DNA of 64,000 bases from Desmodesmus armatus. Taxonomy: Eukaryota; Chlorophyta; Chlorophyceae; Sphaeropleales; Scenedesmaceae. Location of the stretch: positions 1 through 64,000 of the forward strand of contig VIIQ02000162.1 of assembly GCA_007449985.2 (NCBI GenBank). The letters run 5' to 3'. Positions 9,562 through 20,984 of the stretch are shown piece after piece. How positions within the stretch are numbered: position 1 is the stretch's first letter; the number at the start of each line of letters is the position of its first letter. The translations under genes and the position numbers were made by a program. Below the pieces are notes generated by a model. That model was not told the DNA's origin. It did not search any database and saw only the letters and a program-made list of their open reading frames with translations.

Positions 9562-12500
9562 CCTTGCGCCACTTGCCTGTGTCCGCTCATGGTGTGCAGC
9601 AGCTGCAGCAGTGGAACAGCAGCAGCATTACGCAGTGACACTTGCTGCTGATGGCGTTGCAAGCTTGGCGTATTCTTGCTGCTGGTGGCTGCGCAGCCTC
9701 TGCTGCGTGAAGTTGATGGTGGATTGTACGCTTGATCATGTGCTTGCTCTGCTGTTTGGTCTGCTCTGACCTGGCTTGCACTGTGACGCTTGTAGTGGCC
9801 CAGGGTTTTTTTGGTTTCCTTTGGTCAGGCGTCTCTTGGTTGCAAGGCTTGGGGCATGTGGGGTGGTGCTGGGCTTTCTTTGAGAGGGATGGGCGGGTTG
9901 CTTGTGCTTATGCAGCTGTGTATGGGGCAGCCTCCCCACCATTTTTGGCTCTTTGTGTACCTTGACTGGCTCCTGCACCCCTGCTGATTGTGTGTATGTT
10001 ACCTGGGATGGGTAGCAATGGGCAGGCTAGACCGTGTCGGTTGGTATGTCTTCATGAGGGTGGGGTGTGCAGTTGCCTGTGTGTGATGTCTCTCGATGTA
10101 CGACTGTGTTTTACATCCGCTGTGCGGCGCCAGCTCCCGTTGCATCTTTTCACCCCCTGTACACCGTTTGTGCCTTGTTTGGGCCGCCTGAGGCGTCAAG
10201 CACAGCAGCACACGCTGCATATGTGTCTTCCTTCCGTCCTCACGCCTCTGTTTGATGGGTTCTCTCTGACCTCACATGTGGCTTTTCACGTGGTTGCTCT
10301 GGCCAACGTGCTGACACTGCTTTCCCCATGTGTCCCTGGTTGCGGCAGTAGCGCAAGGTGTGTCCAGGGGGGTTTTGGTGCTCACGATCATGAGCAGTGG
10401 GCTGGGACTTTTGAAGTCATGGTACAAGGTGACTTTGCTGCTGCAGGCTTGCTGTGCCGGGCTGACAGGGCAGATGTGTGCTGGGCTCAGTATGGGTGTT
10501 GTGCGCATGTATGCTGCCTTGGTGAGCCCTTACGGGGGAGTGCGCAAGCTGTCGGTGCGCTTGCTGCTCTTGTGTGGCTCGCATTTGGATGCATGCTGAG
10601 GCACTCACTTTGAGCTTGCCGGTCGAGTTTGTGCAGGGCAAGGGTTTGCTGCGCGCTGCACTGTTCAGTAGTGGCTTTGTGTGTGTTTGTGTACTGTAAT
10701 GCTGGTGTGTGTGCTCCTGCACAGTGCCACCGTTTATGTGGCTGAAGGTGTGGCTGCTTTTTTGTGCCTGTCTGCCTGCCTGCACGTGACTGTTGTGACT
10801 GTGTTGTACTGCCTTGCTCTGTACATCGGCCCGGTGTGCTGAGTAGGGGCTGCACTTTGTCGGTCTAGACTCTCATCTTTGCCTTTGGTTGTCGATCCTG
10901 CCTGCGCTTTGAGGCGCAGTTTGTTACGTGCGCTGAGCATGTGTAGTTACCAGATTTTGCTTGGCTTTTTTCACCTGGGAGGTGTGCACAACGGTTGCTT
11001 GTCGTACAGGGAGGTGTGCATCAGGGTTGCTTTGTGCACAGCGAGGTGTGTTAATGAGGGCTGGCAAGGCTGGTTTCGCCTCACAGGGCTGTTTGAGCCC
11101 CAGTTGAATTGGGCTGCACACACTGCTAGCCGGCCGCGCATCAGTTTGTTGGTTGCACAGGCTTGCCTGACAGTTGCCAGGTTGGTGGGGGTCAATCGGG
11201 TTGAGCGTTGACTGCATGCTGGTGCTCCCCTGCTGTGGATGTGTTGACGTGGGTTGTTGGCTGTGCTCTGTTTCTGCAACAGCGCTCGCAACCCCACCGC
11301 TCATTCACCTACTGGACTTGGGGTGCAGCACCACGCAGGTAGGAAAGCCCGCAGCTGGGGTTGTTGTGACGGGTACAGAGTTGGCTTAGCAATGGGTTCA
11401 GTGAGAGTTGAGCCCTCTACAAGGAAGCCAGAGGCTCTTGGGGGACCAGGAGAGGAGTCAGGCACCAAGAAGAGGTGCATGTATGGTCCCGCATGCCTGC
11501 CTAGCGCATCAGTTGCGAAGCGTGCATCTGCTTGTGCGCAAAGCATGCTTTGCTGCTGGGGGCTCGTCGGCCACATCACACAACTGTGACTGCACAGCAA
11601 GCTGTCTGGCCCAGAGCGTCTGGTTTGTGGTATGCGACAAACATTGATTTTGGTTGTGGGGGTTGCAGTACGTCGGTTTTAGTGTATATGCATGCAAGTC
11701 AGGAAGGAGTCACCAGGGCCGCATTGCAGTGGGTGCATGTGTGCATCGCTTTGGGCAGAAGCTGGGTTCCTGGGGCACCGCAGCTGGGTTGAAGCTGTTT
11801 TCGCTGCTCTCATGCAGCGTGCGCATCACATGCGGGTGTGCGGGCTGTTGGGGATCAGTGTTCGGAGACAGCCGGCGAGGTGGTGTGCATTAAATTGGCG
11901 TGGTGACTGGGCTAGGGAGCTTGGTGAAACCTTGTTTCATGGCGCAGTGCGCTCTAAGCCGTGTGCTGCACTGCCGCCTTGATTGGGGTCTGCTTTGCCA
12001 AAGGTCCATGAGCAAGTCGTGTGTAGGGCCCTTTTTTGACTGGGGAAGTGTTGGCTTGTGTGCGTAGGGTGCGGTTGGTGATTGTAAGGCAAGGGTCCTG
12101 CTGATCGTTCGAGTTGCGTGGTCTGTCTTTTACTGCTGCCTTTGTCAGCTGACAGCAATGACACTGGACTAGGATGGAGCTTTGTGTGTGGCAGTTCCTG
12201 CATGTGTGTCTGGTTGTTTTGAGGCGCAAGTAGTTTGAGGGGCAGGGCACGGTGCCTTGCACTGCACTGGGGTTCGAGTGGTTTGTCCAGACCTGGTGGG
12301 GGGGCGCTAGGGCGGTGGCAGGGTCTGACCGGGCGTACATCAGATGACTGACGCACTCTCGTCGCTGTATGATATGTTTTGACCTCCCAGTTCAGTCAGG
12401 CAGCATTTTGTCCCTGCAGATTTGCAGGCGGCTGCCGTCGTCTGCAGCAAGTTTCCTGCGTGTCGCTCCGTGTCAGTTCGTCTTTTCAGGCCCTCAACCG

Positions 12501-13732
12501 GCATTGTCTGCGCACTATTTTGTGGTAGCATCAGTGTGCATTTGTTGCGCGTGTTTGAACAGCTGGGATGTGTTGTGGTGATTCGCTGGCTGGCGCCAGC
12601 TGGCACCAGCCAGCTGGCTTTGGCTTCCACGCTTGTGCAGTACTTGCTAGGGATCTGGAGGATTGGCAGGTGGCGTTTCTGTGTCTGTTTCACACATGAT
12701 GGGATTTGAAAGGACGTCTGTCTTTTGCAGCTGCGGTTGGCCGGTAGTGCGGCTGGCGACGTGTGCAGATGTGTCTGCTACGCACTGATGTGCGATGGTG
12801 CAGCGGACGCCATTGGGTAGCGAAGCTGGCCACATTTTGTGGTGAAGGGCCTGGCAGGGTGTTGGGCGCGTTTTTATGTAACTGCAAGTCTTTGTCTGCG
12901 TAAAATGCTGACGGTGCAACACGCGCCTGAACACCCTGTTTGGAGCCATTGAGGCTCATAGGGTACCAATGCCTCAGTGCGCCTGCGACACGCTTACCTC
13001 TGAGAGTGGTCTCAATGCGGCAGTATGTACAAGATCCTATGCATGCTGCTCCTGACGCACTGAGGTCCCTGCCGCTTCACTGCTGGCCCTGTGCAGCTGC
13101 AATGTGGAAGTCGGCTGGCAGCTACAGAACCCGCCAAAGGCTGGCACAGGTTGGCTGTCAGGCAGTATTGAAAACTTCCAGAGCGACAGTGTAGTGCAGA
13201 TTTCCTCAATGGCGTTGCGGCCTGAGGCTGTGTGCTTGCGTGAAAGCTGCTGTGGCACCAGCGCTGGTGTATGAGGCTGTCACTGTTTGCATCAGTAGAT
13301 TCATGACACGTCAAGCGGGTTCATTGTCCAATTGCCACTGTGTGCAAACGCTGACATTGAAATCGAGTCCCACCCGGAAAGCGGCGTGTGTGTAGGCGCG
13401 TTGTCAGTCCAAGCCACGATAGCGATTAAGGCAAGCGAACGAAAGCATTCTGCCGATGGTCGGAACCGCATGTGTGAGCTGCGCCTGCACCTCCGGGAAC
13501 TCGCGTTACTTAATTTGACTGATGCGAAGCCGTCGAGACGACACCCGCAAAGATGCAAGCATTTTGTCCGCCAAAAACGGTTGCACTGACTACTTTCAAC
13601 CGACTGCTTTGACTGTTGCACAACGCATCGTTGACTCTGGTGTGACGCACTGTTTTGCAACGTTGACGGTACATTTGGGCTTTGTGGTTATGCTGCCAGT
13701 GGTCAATAGTTGAGAACAGGCAGATACATCAG

Positions 13733-14709
13733 GTCCCACAGTAACCATCTGACTCCCTTGCTGGTTACAAGGGGCTGGGCCAGGCTCATGCTGTCAGACA
13801 TACGATTGCTTGAGCATGGCAAGTTACAAACACGTGTATGCACCAAGGGGGTACAGCGCGTATGTTTGGACGCTTGTGGTTCATAGGAGCGTGCGTGTTG
13901 GGGTGTGCACCTGGTAGCCTACCACACAGGCTGTGTCTTGAGCATGGCTACAGGTGCTGGTGCTGGCCCAGAACTAGGGGCTGGTGCTGGTGCTGATGGC
14001 TCAGACCGAGTGTCGTTGTTGGCCAAGGCTGATGTAGTAAATGCAGACGAGCATGTTAGTTTGACTACGACGGGCGACTCGCTTCCGTGGATCAACCCCT
14101 GGCGCACAGTTCGTGTGCTTGGGGGGAGCACTGGCAAGCTACCCCCGCTGTTGGTCCTGACTTGCAGCCCTGCAGTGACGTATGCCGGGCGTAAGGCCTG
14201 CTCTTGAACACCCAGGTTAGCCCGCCTGCAAGTGACCGTCGTTGTGACGGTTCAACCAGCTTGATTGCGTACGAATACCTTTGAGACAGGTGTTACAAAA
14301 GTGTTAACGCCTTTCCACAGGTCCAGCAGCCCCAAGTAACCAGGACTCCCTGACCCTCATGAGCAAGGGCATGTCCTGTACAGGAGGTGACCAAACCAGT
14401 GTGGGCACTCTGTGCTACAAGAAAATGCATTCTGATGATACTTTAGAGCAAAATCGCCCAAGGCTTTGAACATGTACCCTGAATAAGCGCCAAGTACAAG
14501 GCCAGCCCACCGTGCAAGGAAACTATCCATGCAAAGCAAGCGAAGGACAGCCATGAACGGTGCTCAGATGCTCCTACATATGCACCCCTCCAAGCTGCAA
14601 GTGTACAAACTACTCGCATGGCTGACAACCCAAACCCAGCCACGATTCACACAGACGACAAGGCACACCCTGGCGGCAGACACACACACCTTGCAGTGTC
14701 ACTCCGAGT
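13733..14709 (+). repeat. Left arm of large inverted duplication
   Basis: Positions 13997-14709 (713 bp) are the reverse complement of 15104-15816; every stretch I compared is identical and without gaps (paired positions sum to 29813). Outside this core the similarity continues but decays: tcccacagtaaccatctgactccc at 13733-13756 pairs with the complement of about 15999-16021, and a tgtatgtttggacg-type segment also pairs. The arm contains introns or noncoding sequence as well as open frames, so DNA was copied, not an mRNA. Confidence 0.9.
13944..14207 (+). CDS. Unassigned frame in left inverted arm
   Basis: An open frame of 87 residues starts MATGAGAGPELGAGAG and continues with SDRVSLLAKADVVNADEHV, shared with the opposite arm. 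I do not recognise the family. A second stretch behind an acceptor-like cag near 14323 reads for about 47 codons to a TGA at 14467-14469 (contains MSKGMSCTGGDQTSVG). It may be a further exon, but I found no clean frame joining the two. No signal peptide or known motif is seen. It could be an old gene fragment carried by the duplication. Confidence 0.3.
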   Translation: MATGAGAGPELGAGAGADGSDRVSLLAKADVVNADEHVSLTTTGDSLPWINPWRTVRVLGGSTGKLPPLLVLTCSPAVTYAGRKACS

Positions 14710-15103
14710 TGCTAGATATGTAGGACATGGTCATAGTCACAACGGTTGATGGTAACAGTATCTACTGTTAGCTTTTGCGTGCATATTTATAGTTAGGGAT
14801 ATATGCAGGCAGATCCTCACTAGCCTCGTTTCCTAAGTTATTTGAGTCTGTTTACAGGTTCTATGTAGTAGTAGGTTAGAGCTAATGATTAGGTAACTCT
14901 TTGGTAGGTTGGAAATGATTGGAGTATGTAGCTATTTGTAGATTGGTTTCTGGTTTCATCGTTTGAGCAGAACAAAAGCAGCTCAAAAAGCAATGTAGGT
15001 AAATCGTGTTAGTGATACTATTTTGACACAACGAGTCACAACGGCGGCCACTTGCAGGCGGGCTAAACTGGGTCGCTAGAAGCAGCAGCAGCACCGTGCT
15101 GTC
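14710..15103. other. AT-rich spacer (loop) of the inverted duplication
   Basis: A 394-bp unpaired centre lies between the two arms. Most of it (about 14740-15030) is clearly more AT-rich than the rest of the window. Near its right end (15036-15072) lies a diverged extra copy of an arm-internal segment, gccacttgcaggcgggctaa, whose partners are at 15566-15602 and, inverted, at 14211-14247. No gene is seen. Confidence 0.7.
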
Positions 15104-15605
15104 ACTCGGAGTGACACTGCAAGGTGTGTGTGTCTGCCGCCAGGGTGTGCCTTGTCGTCTGTGTGAATCGTGGCTGGGTTTGGGTTGTCAGCCATGCGAG
15201 TAGTTTGTACACTTGCAGCTTGGAGGGGTGCATATGTAGGAGCATCTGAGCACCGTTCATGGCTGTCCTTCGCTTGCTTTGCATGGATAGTTTCCTTGCA
15301 CGGTGGGCTGGCCTTGTACTTGGCGCTTATTCAGGGTACATGTTCAAAGCCTTGGGCGATTTTGCTCTAAAGTATCATCAGAATGCATTTTCTTGTAGCA
15401 CAGAGTGCCCACACTGGTTTGGTCACCTCCTGTACAGGACATGCCCTTGCTCATGAGGGTCAGGGAGTCCTGGTTACTTGGGGCTGCTGGACCTGTGGAA
15501 AGGCGTTAACACTTTTGTAACACCTGTCTCAAAGGTATTCGTACGCAATCAAGCTGGTTGAACCGTCACAACGACGGTCACTTGCAGGCGGGCTAACCTG
15601 GGTGT

Positions 15606-15845
15606 TCAAGAGCAGGCCTTACGCCCGGCATACGTCACTGCAGGGCTGCAAGTCAGGACCAACAGCGGGGGTAGCTTGCCAGTGCTCCCCCCAAGCACAC
15701 GAACTGTGCGCCAGGGGTTGATCCACGGAAGCGAGTCGCCCGTCGTAGTCAAACTAACATGCTCGTCTGCATTTACTACATCAGCCTTGGCCAACAACGA
15801 CACTCGGTCTGAGCCAAAGGATATAAAGACATCACCTGTAGACAT
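15606..15845 (-). CDS. Unassigned frame in right inverted arm
   Basis: The counterpart of the frame in the left arm, on the opposite strand: 79 residues beginning MSTGDVFISFGSDRVSLL. From SDRV onward it is identical to the left copy, while the first ten residues differ because the outer arms have diverged. Directly upstream on the same strand is another short frame reading NVYAPKGQSVYVWTF, ended by TAG just before this ATG. It may belong to the same ancestral exon. Function unknown. Confidence 0.3.
   Translation of the reverse strand: MSTGDVFISFGSDRVSLLAKADVVNADEHVSLTTTGDSLPWINPWRTVRVLGGSTGKLPPLLVLTCSPAVTYAGRKACS
15820..15827 (+). promoter_or_regulatory. TATA-like box before the Cys-rich/PAN gene
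   Basis: gatataaaga lies about 185 bp upstream of the ATG at 16008, just outside the identical core of the right arm. Its position would fit a TATA box with a 5' UTR of about 150 nt. It also sits inside the opposite-strand open frame, so the call is tentative. Confidence 0.25.
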
Positions 15846-16007
15846 ACTCTAGGCACATACTACCACGTATTGAAACTGATACGAAACAAACGTCCAAACA
15901 TACACGCTCTGCCCCTTTGGAGCATACACGTTTGTCTGTTTGAAGCAAACTACGTTGAAGCAACCGCACGAGACTGACTCAGCTCCTCCCATTCAACAAG
16001 GAGTCAG

Positions 16008-19000
16008 ATGGTGACTGTGGGACCCCTGGTGATGCAGCGCGTTTTGGCTCTGTTGTTGCTGTGCTCGGTGATTTTTATATCAGAAGGCCGCCCTCTTGAC
16101 CAAGGTGAGCAGGTCAGGCTCCTTCGCTTCAGTCGTGCAGGGGTTATGATCGTAGCGCGCCCTACGATTTCAGCATGGAGTCGCCATAGGAGTTCGAAAC
16201 AGCTTTCACCAGTGCAGCACAAGCTTCAAATGGCTTTCTTTGTGCTGTTGCAGGTCGGCGAGGCCTGTTGGCTTTTGCCACATGCCCTGCTGGGTGTCAG
16301 ACAGGGCCCAACGCCTGTGTACAGGATGCAACTGCTGGCGGCCTGCGCTGCCAGCTTTGCCAAGGGAACCTGCTACGCACGACCGGTGGACAGTGTGGTG
16401 AGAACCAGCAGTAGGCTTGGTGAGGAGAATAGCACAAACTCGGTAAAAATGCGGCCACACGCACAGTGGCAGAGGGACCCCGCCCCCAAAAGCCAACCAC
16501 ACTTCCGTGCCTCACCCTGGCTGCACCGCTATCAACTTACAAACCCCACCCCTGCTGCTGCGCGTCCATGCATTCTCTCTCTGCTGTTTCCAGCCTGTTC
16601 AGCAGGCAGCTATTACAGTGGTGACTTCACCTGCACCGCTTGCAGCAAGGGCAGCTACTGCCCAGGTGGCCCCCTCCTTACTGATGAGTCAGGGCCTGAG
16701 CAAGTTGCCTGCCCTGACGGCATGACCACCCTGGCATGCGCGCCCCAAGCGTCCAGCAGTGCGGTGAGTGCCCTGCATCATGGTCAGCATGTTCTCGTCT
16801 GCCCTTTTAAGGGCCGAGTCAGCGACTCCTTGAGCACGGTTGCCAGCTGGCGCAGCTGCAGTCACTCATCACGGCCCACTGACCAGCATGTGTCTGCATC
16901 ATGTTGGGAAACAACCAACTCACTCACTTGGTGCTGCTGGTGCTGGTGCTGGTGCTGGTACTGGGCACGTCTTTGTGTGCACTTGCTGACATCCAAGCTT
17001 CCTGCTGCTGCTGCTGCCGCTGCTGCTGCTGCTGCTGCTGCTGCTCGCCACCCCTTGTGCACCTGCAGTCAACCTTCCAGGGTACTTCTACACCCCAGGC
17101 AACGTCTCTACCGCTGCTGCTCCACCGCGGCCCCCTGCCCTCCCGACACCTGGAGCCGCGGCCTGCGCAAGCAGAGGCAGTGTGTCAACTGCTTCCCCGG
17201 CTTTACCACTCAAGGCGCCAACGGCTCTTTCTCCTCTGAGGCATGCGGTGAGTGTTTTTTTTCTCTTTTTCCCCCTTTTTATCTCTTTTTGTCTCTCTTT
17301 GTCTCTGAGTCATGCGTAAGTTGAGTAATTTTTCACTATCACCTTGGAGTCATGTGGTGAGTAACTGCTGTACGTACACAAGTTGCATGTGTTTGTCACA
17401 GCCTACTACAGCTTGCATGCAGACCACTTGTGCAGGCTGCTTCTCTCCATCAGGGCGCAGTCCTCACACCATGCGATGTTCTGGGCTAAGGCCCAGCCCT
17501 GTGCCAAAAAGCACATGATGCGCACAAGCATGCAGATAGTCACTGCTGCCGTGCTGCAACGGCACACATACAAACCCCACTGATGCACACTCCACCTGAC
17601 GAAGCTTTGTCTGTGCTGACGCTGCGCTGCGCTGTGCTGCGCTGTGTGTCCTGCAGTCGTGTCGCCTGGGTTCTACACTCCCGAGGGCACCTCTCGCGCA
17701 GTGGAGTGCCCCCCAGGGACCTTCAAGTCCGAGCCAGGAGCCGCCACCGCCTGTACTGCCTGCCCTGGAGGCGTTACCACCACCAGCCTGGGCTCAACTT
17801 CCCTTGCTGACTGCACAGTGATGCTCCCTGGTGTCTATCCTGTGAAAATGAATGGCACTACTGTCCTGGAGGCTAAGTTCTGCCCTCAGAAGTTCTACTG
17901 TGAAGGTGGAGTGCCTTTGGGCCCTGTGGACCCTGCAAACCTTGCAGCACTGAACCCTGAGGAGCCTACTATCAAGGCATGCCCTGAGGGCACGTGGACT
18001 TACACCATGCAGGCCGCGTCTGTGGAGGAGTGCTGTGAGTACTCTGACAGCCTCTGTGTGTTTGTGATGTCAGAGAGCATATATGGTCACTTACACCGGT
18101 ACATGGTTGCTTTGGCATTGATTTTCCTTGCTGTGCTTGGTAGTACTCGGCAATCTATGACATGCATCGCTACCAGAACCGCCCATTCCACCCCTGACAC
18201 CCTCCATGCGCCCCGCCCCATCCTCCCCTCCTGCTGCAGTGACCCCTCCCGGCTTCTTCACTGCTGGAGGAGTGACCACTAGGTGCCCCGACGCCTCCTA
18301 CCGTGCTGAGTGGGCGCCTCCTGAGGCTGCTGAGTCCTGCAACTCTTGCGGCGAGGGAGTGTTTGGAAGCCTGTCGGACACAATTGAGGTTTATGACCCT
18401 ATCACCGAGCAGATGTCCTTCTTGGACGTCCAGACAGAGCCCGACGGTTGCTGTGAGTACCAAGGGTTTATGCTGCTGTGTGTGGACATGGGGTTCAGTT
18501 TCGGGGGAGGGCAGCTGGTGCTGGAGGGTCTGTGGGAGGCAGTGCTGCTGTTGCTGCGACAAAGGCGTTGGCATGTGCATTGTGCGGCACATCGCTAGTG
18601 TGCTGGCATAAATCTTTGCCAGAGGGACGCGTCTGACGTCTTTGTTGCTCCTGCTGCTGCTTTCTGCTCACTGCAGACATCAAGCCCGGTATGGGCCTGT
18701 ACCGCACCGAGTTCGCCAACGGCACCAGCCAGTACTACGCTCGCAACTGCGACAGCAACTCGTACGGCGTTGCCGCGATCTCCTACGGATTCACCATCTT
18801 CCCTTGCCGCGAGTGCCCGGACGGCATGGTAGCCAGCACCGATAAGGTCAACTACCCCAACTCCGCGTCACACTTCGTTGACAATGGTGACGGAACCAAG
18901 GGCTTCAACGATCCTCGGGCCTGCGTGACTAAGGCTGGATTCGGTTACGACAGCAGGAGGTCAAACCCTTGCCCTGCCGGCACTTACAACGACAAGGATA

Positions 19001-20984
19001 ACTATGATATCTGCAAGAGCTGCCCCTATGGAACATCGACTGCAGGAGCTGGCCTGGGTGTTACTGTGGCAGACTGCAAGGTTGCACCCAGCTTTGGCTT
19101 CCACAGCGGACAGCTGCAGAAGTGCCCCCTCGGTGAGTCCTTTTACATGCGGTTTATTTGTGTGCGCAGGCTGCTTGATATGCTCCCTGCATGTGCTGCG
19201 CAGCCGTGTCCATTGCGGCCGTCTTGACTGACTGAGCGGTGCAAGTGCTGCAATGCAATTGTGGCTGACATTGAATGCGGCTGACACTAAAACTGTGCTG
19301 CTGCTGCTTGCTACAGGCACCTACAACGACGTGCTGCGTAACGACACCACCAGCCCATGCACGCAGTGCCCCACCGGCCGCACCTCCCTGGTTGAGGGAG
19401 CAGACAGCATCAGCGCCTGCCAAGGTGATTCCTAGCTGCTTGCCAGCGCACATGTGAACCAACTCACTGCCCGACGTGTCCCGACACACCATGGCATGTT
19501 TGCGCCAGCATACAAATGTGTGTTTTTTTTACTTTGGCATGCCAGCCGGCAAGCCTCACCTTTGATTAGTCATCTGCAGCATTGTGCCACCCTGCTTGGC
19601 TGCCACACAACCCTACTCACTGTACTGCTCTGCTGCTCTGTGCGCCCCGCATGACTGCGCGTTCTGTTACCCTGTTGCAGGCTGCAAGGAGGGTTATGGA
19701 GGCCCCGACTGCACAACTCCCTGCGGCGGTGTGGGCGCCGCTGCTTCCTACGGCCCTGCTGGGCGCGCGGTGGGCTCCGAGTGTGTGGCTTGCTCTGTGG
19801 CTCAGACAGGCTACAGCTTCAGCTGGATGGGCGGCAATGACCCCTTTGCACCTCGCTCAGTAGCAAAGCTGGGTGCGGCCTCACCAGCTGACTGCCTGGC
19901 CGAGTTTGTTCAGGTCCAGGATCACGCATGGGAGCTGCCCTATTCAGGTGGCGACATGGTGCCAACCCGCAACATTGCCACCACAGCAGCCTGTGCGGCC
20001 CTGTGCACCGGCAACTGCATGTTCTTCACATATGACTACCAGACCCGCACCTGCTTTGTCAAGAACTATGCCCCCTCTACTATGGCAGGGTGAGTGCCCT
20101 TGCAGCTTGCAGCACTTATCAGAGGGTCTCCAATTTCTCCTGCTCTGGTTGATCTTTCGCTGTAATGTACCGGGAGGATGCCAAACAGTTTATGTGTGCA
20201 GTCATGCAGTGCGCGAACAGAGGAAGTGCATCAATGAAAGTGCTGTACAGAACAACAGCAGCACTATTTGATTAGTGACCCAGTTGTAACCCAGACACTG
20301 ACCGACACTTGTGCCTTCACCGTCTGCTTGTAGGGCCCCCTTCATTGCCTTCAAGACCGAGCTTGCCGGTGATGTGGGCGCAAACAGCGTCGTCGACAGC
20401 CAGGCAGCGATCGCCGACACAGCGATTGTGATCGACACAACAGACGGCAACCAGAATAAGACTGTTGAGGCACAGGCCCTGGCCTCCGGCTCCTACGTGT
20501 TCTACCAAGATGCGAGCGCATCGGCAATTGGCATCCAAACTGCCGCGCCTGGTGCTGCCTCATTCACCCGCATGGTCGACTGCGAGGCGGCTTGCAGCGA
20601 CGACAACTCGGTGAGTTTTTGCTTTTTTGAAGGCTGCTCCTTTGTCACGGGGTGGGCACACCCTCTGCAGACTGTATCCTGGCGCCATACGATTGCCCTG
20701 CTTTCCCCTGCTTGTTGAGGACGCACATAAAAAGTTAGCTTGCATGCATGCAGGGGTGTGGCTGTACTGACTTTGCTGCTCTGCCGTGCTTTTCTTTTTC
20801 TGCTGTCTCGTTCACTGTCGTCCTGCAGTGTGCTGGCTTTGTCCTGGACTCTACTGTGTCAATTGCAGTTCGCCCAACAACCTGCAAGCTGGTCAAGGGC
20901 GACAACAGCGTCGGCGTGTTCAGGCGCAGCATGATCCGTGCTGACGTGACAAGGCTGCAGCCTCATTCTGCTCTGCTTGGGTGA
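16008..20984 (+). CDS. Secreted Cys-rich (ephrin-receptor-like) protein with PAN-like modules
   Basis: Eleven exons: 16008-16104, 16254-16397, 16594-16763, 17069-17247, 17657-18034, 18240-18452, 18677-19132, 19317-19424, 19681-20089, 20334-20610 and 20829-20984, about 862 residues. A signal peptide (VLALLLLCSVIFISEG) opens the protein. Then come many Cys-rich modules of the GCC2_GCC3/TNFR-like type, e.g. CPAGTYNDKDNYDICKSCPYG and TYNDVLRNDTTSPCTQCPTG. After an EGF-like CKEGYGGPDCTTPCGG come two PAN/Apple-like segments (CAALCTGNCMFFTYDYQTRTC and CEAACSDDNSCAGFVLDSTV). No TM helix follows, so it is probably secreted to the wall or matrix. Most introns are phase 1, typical of shuffled modules. 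Exons 3 and 4 each need one added base (exon 4 near 17121) to keep phase. Confidence 0.8.

Larger units (their letters stand above)
8627..13732 (+). other. About 5 kb G/T-rich region, no gene recognised
   Basis: Downstream of the RING-CH stop the + strand is rich in G and T for almost 5 kb, with only short random frames. TGTAA motifs lie at 10695-10699, 12083-12087 and 12877-12881. Between about 13320 and 13590 the composition is more balanced and an 85-codon frame (MPLCANADIEIESHPESG...) is open on the + strand, with a competing frame on the other strand. I cannot assign it. The stretch may be a very long 3' UTR, an unannotated noncoding RNA, or true spacer. Confidence 0.5.
15104..16021 (-). 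repeat. Right arm of large inverted duplication
   Basis: The core 15104-15816 matches the left arm as its reverse complement. The outer, diverged part reaches about 16021 and so overlaps the start codon region (16008) of the Cys-rich/PAN-like gene. The duplication therefore also copied the promoter side of that gene to the left arm. No convincing target-site duplication or terminal motif was found, so it is not clearly a transposon. Confidence 0.85.

Noticed and set aside
13301..13660. Overlapping frames on both strands (119 and 85 codons)
   Set aside because: They compete with each other and neither has a start context, splice partner or known motif. Only the unusual composition is noted.
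13733..16021. Inverted duplication as a DNA transposon with terminal inverted repeats
   Set aside because: Arms are long, lose similarity gradually outward, and show no target-site duplication or transposase.
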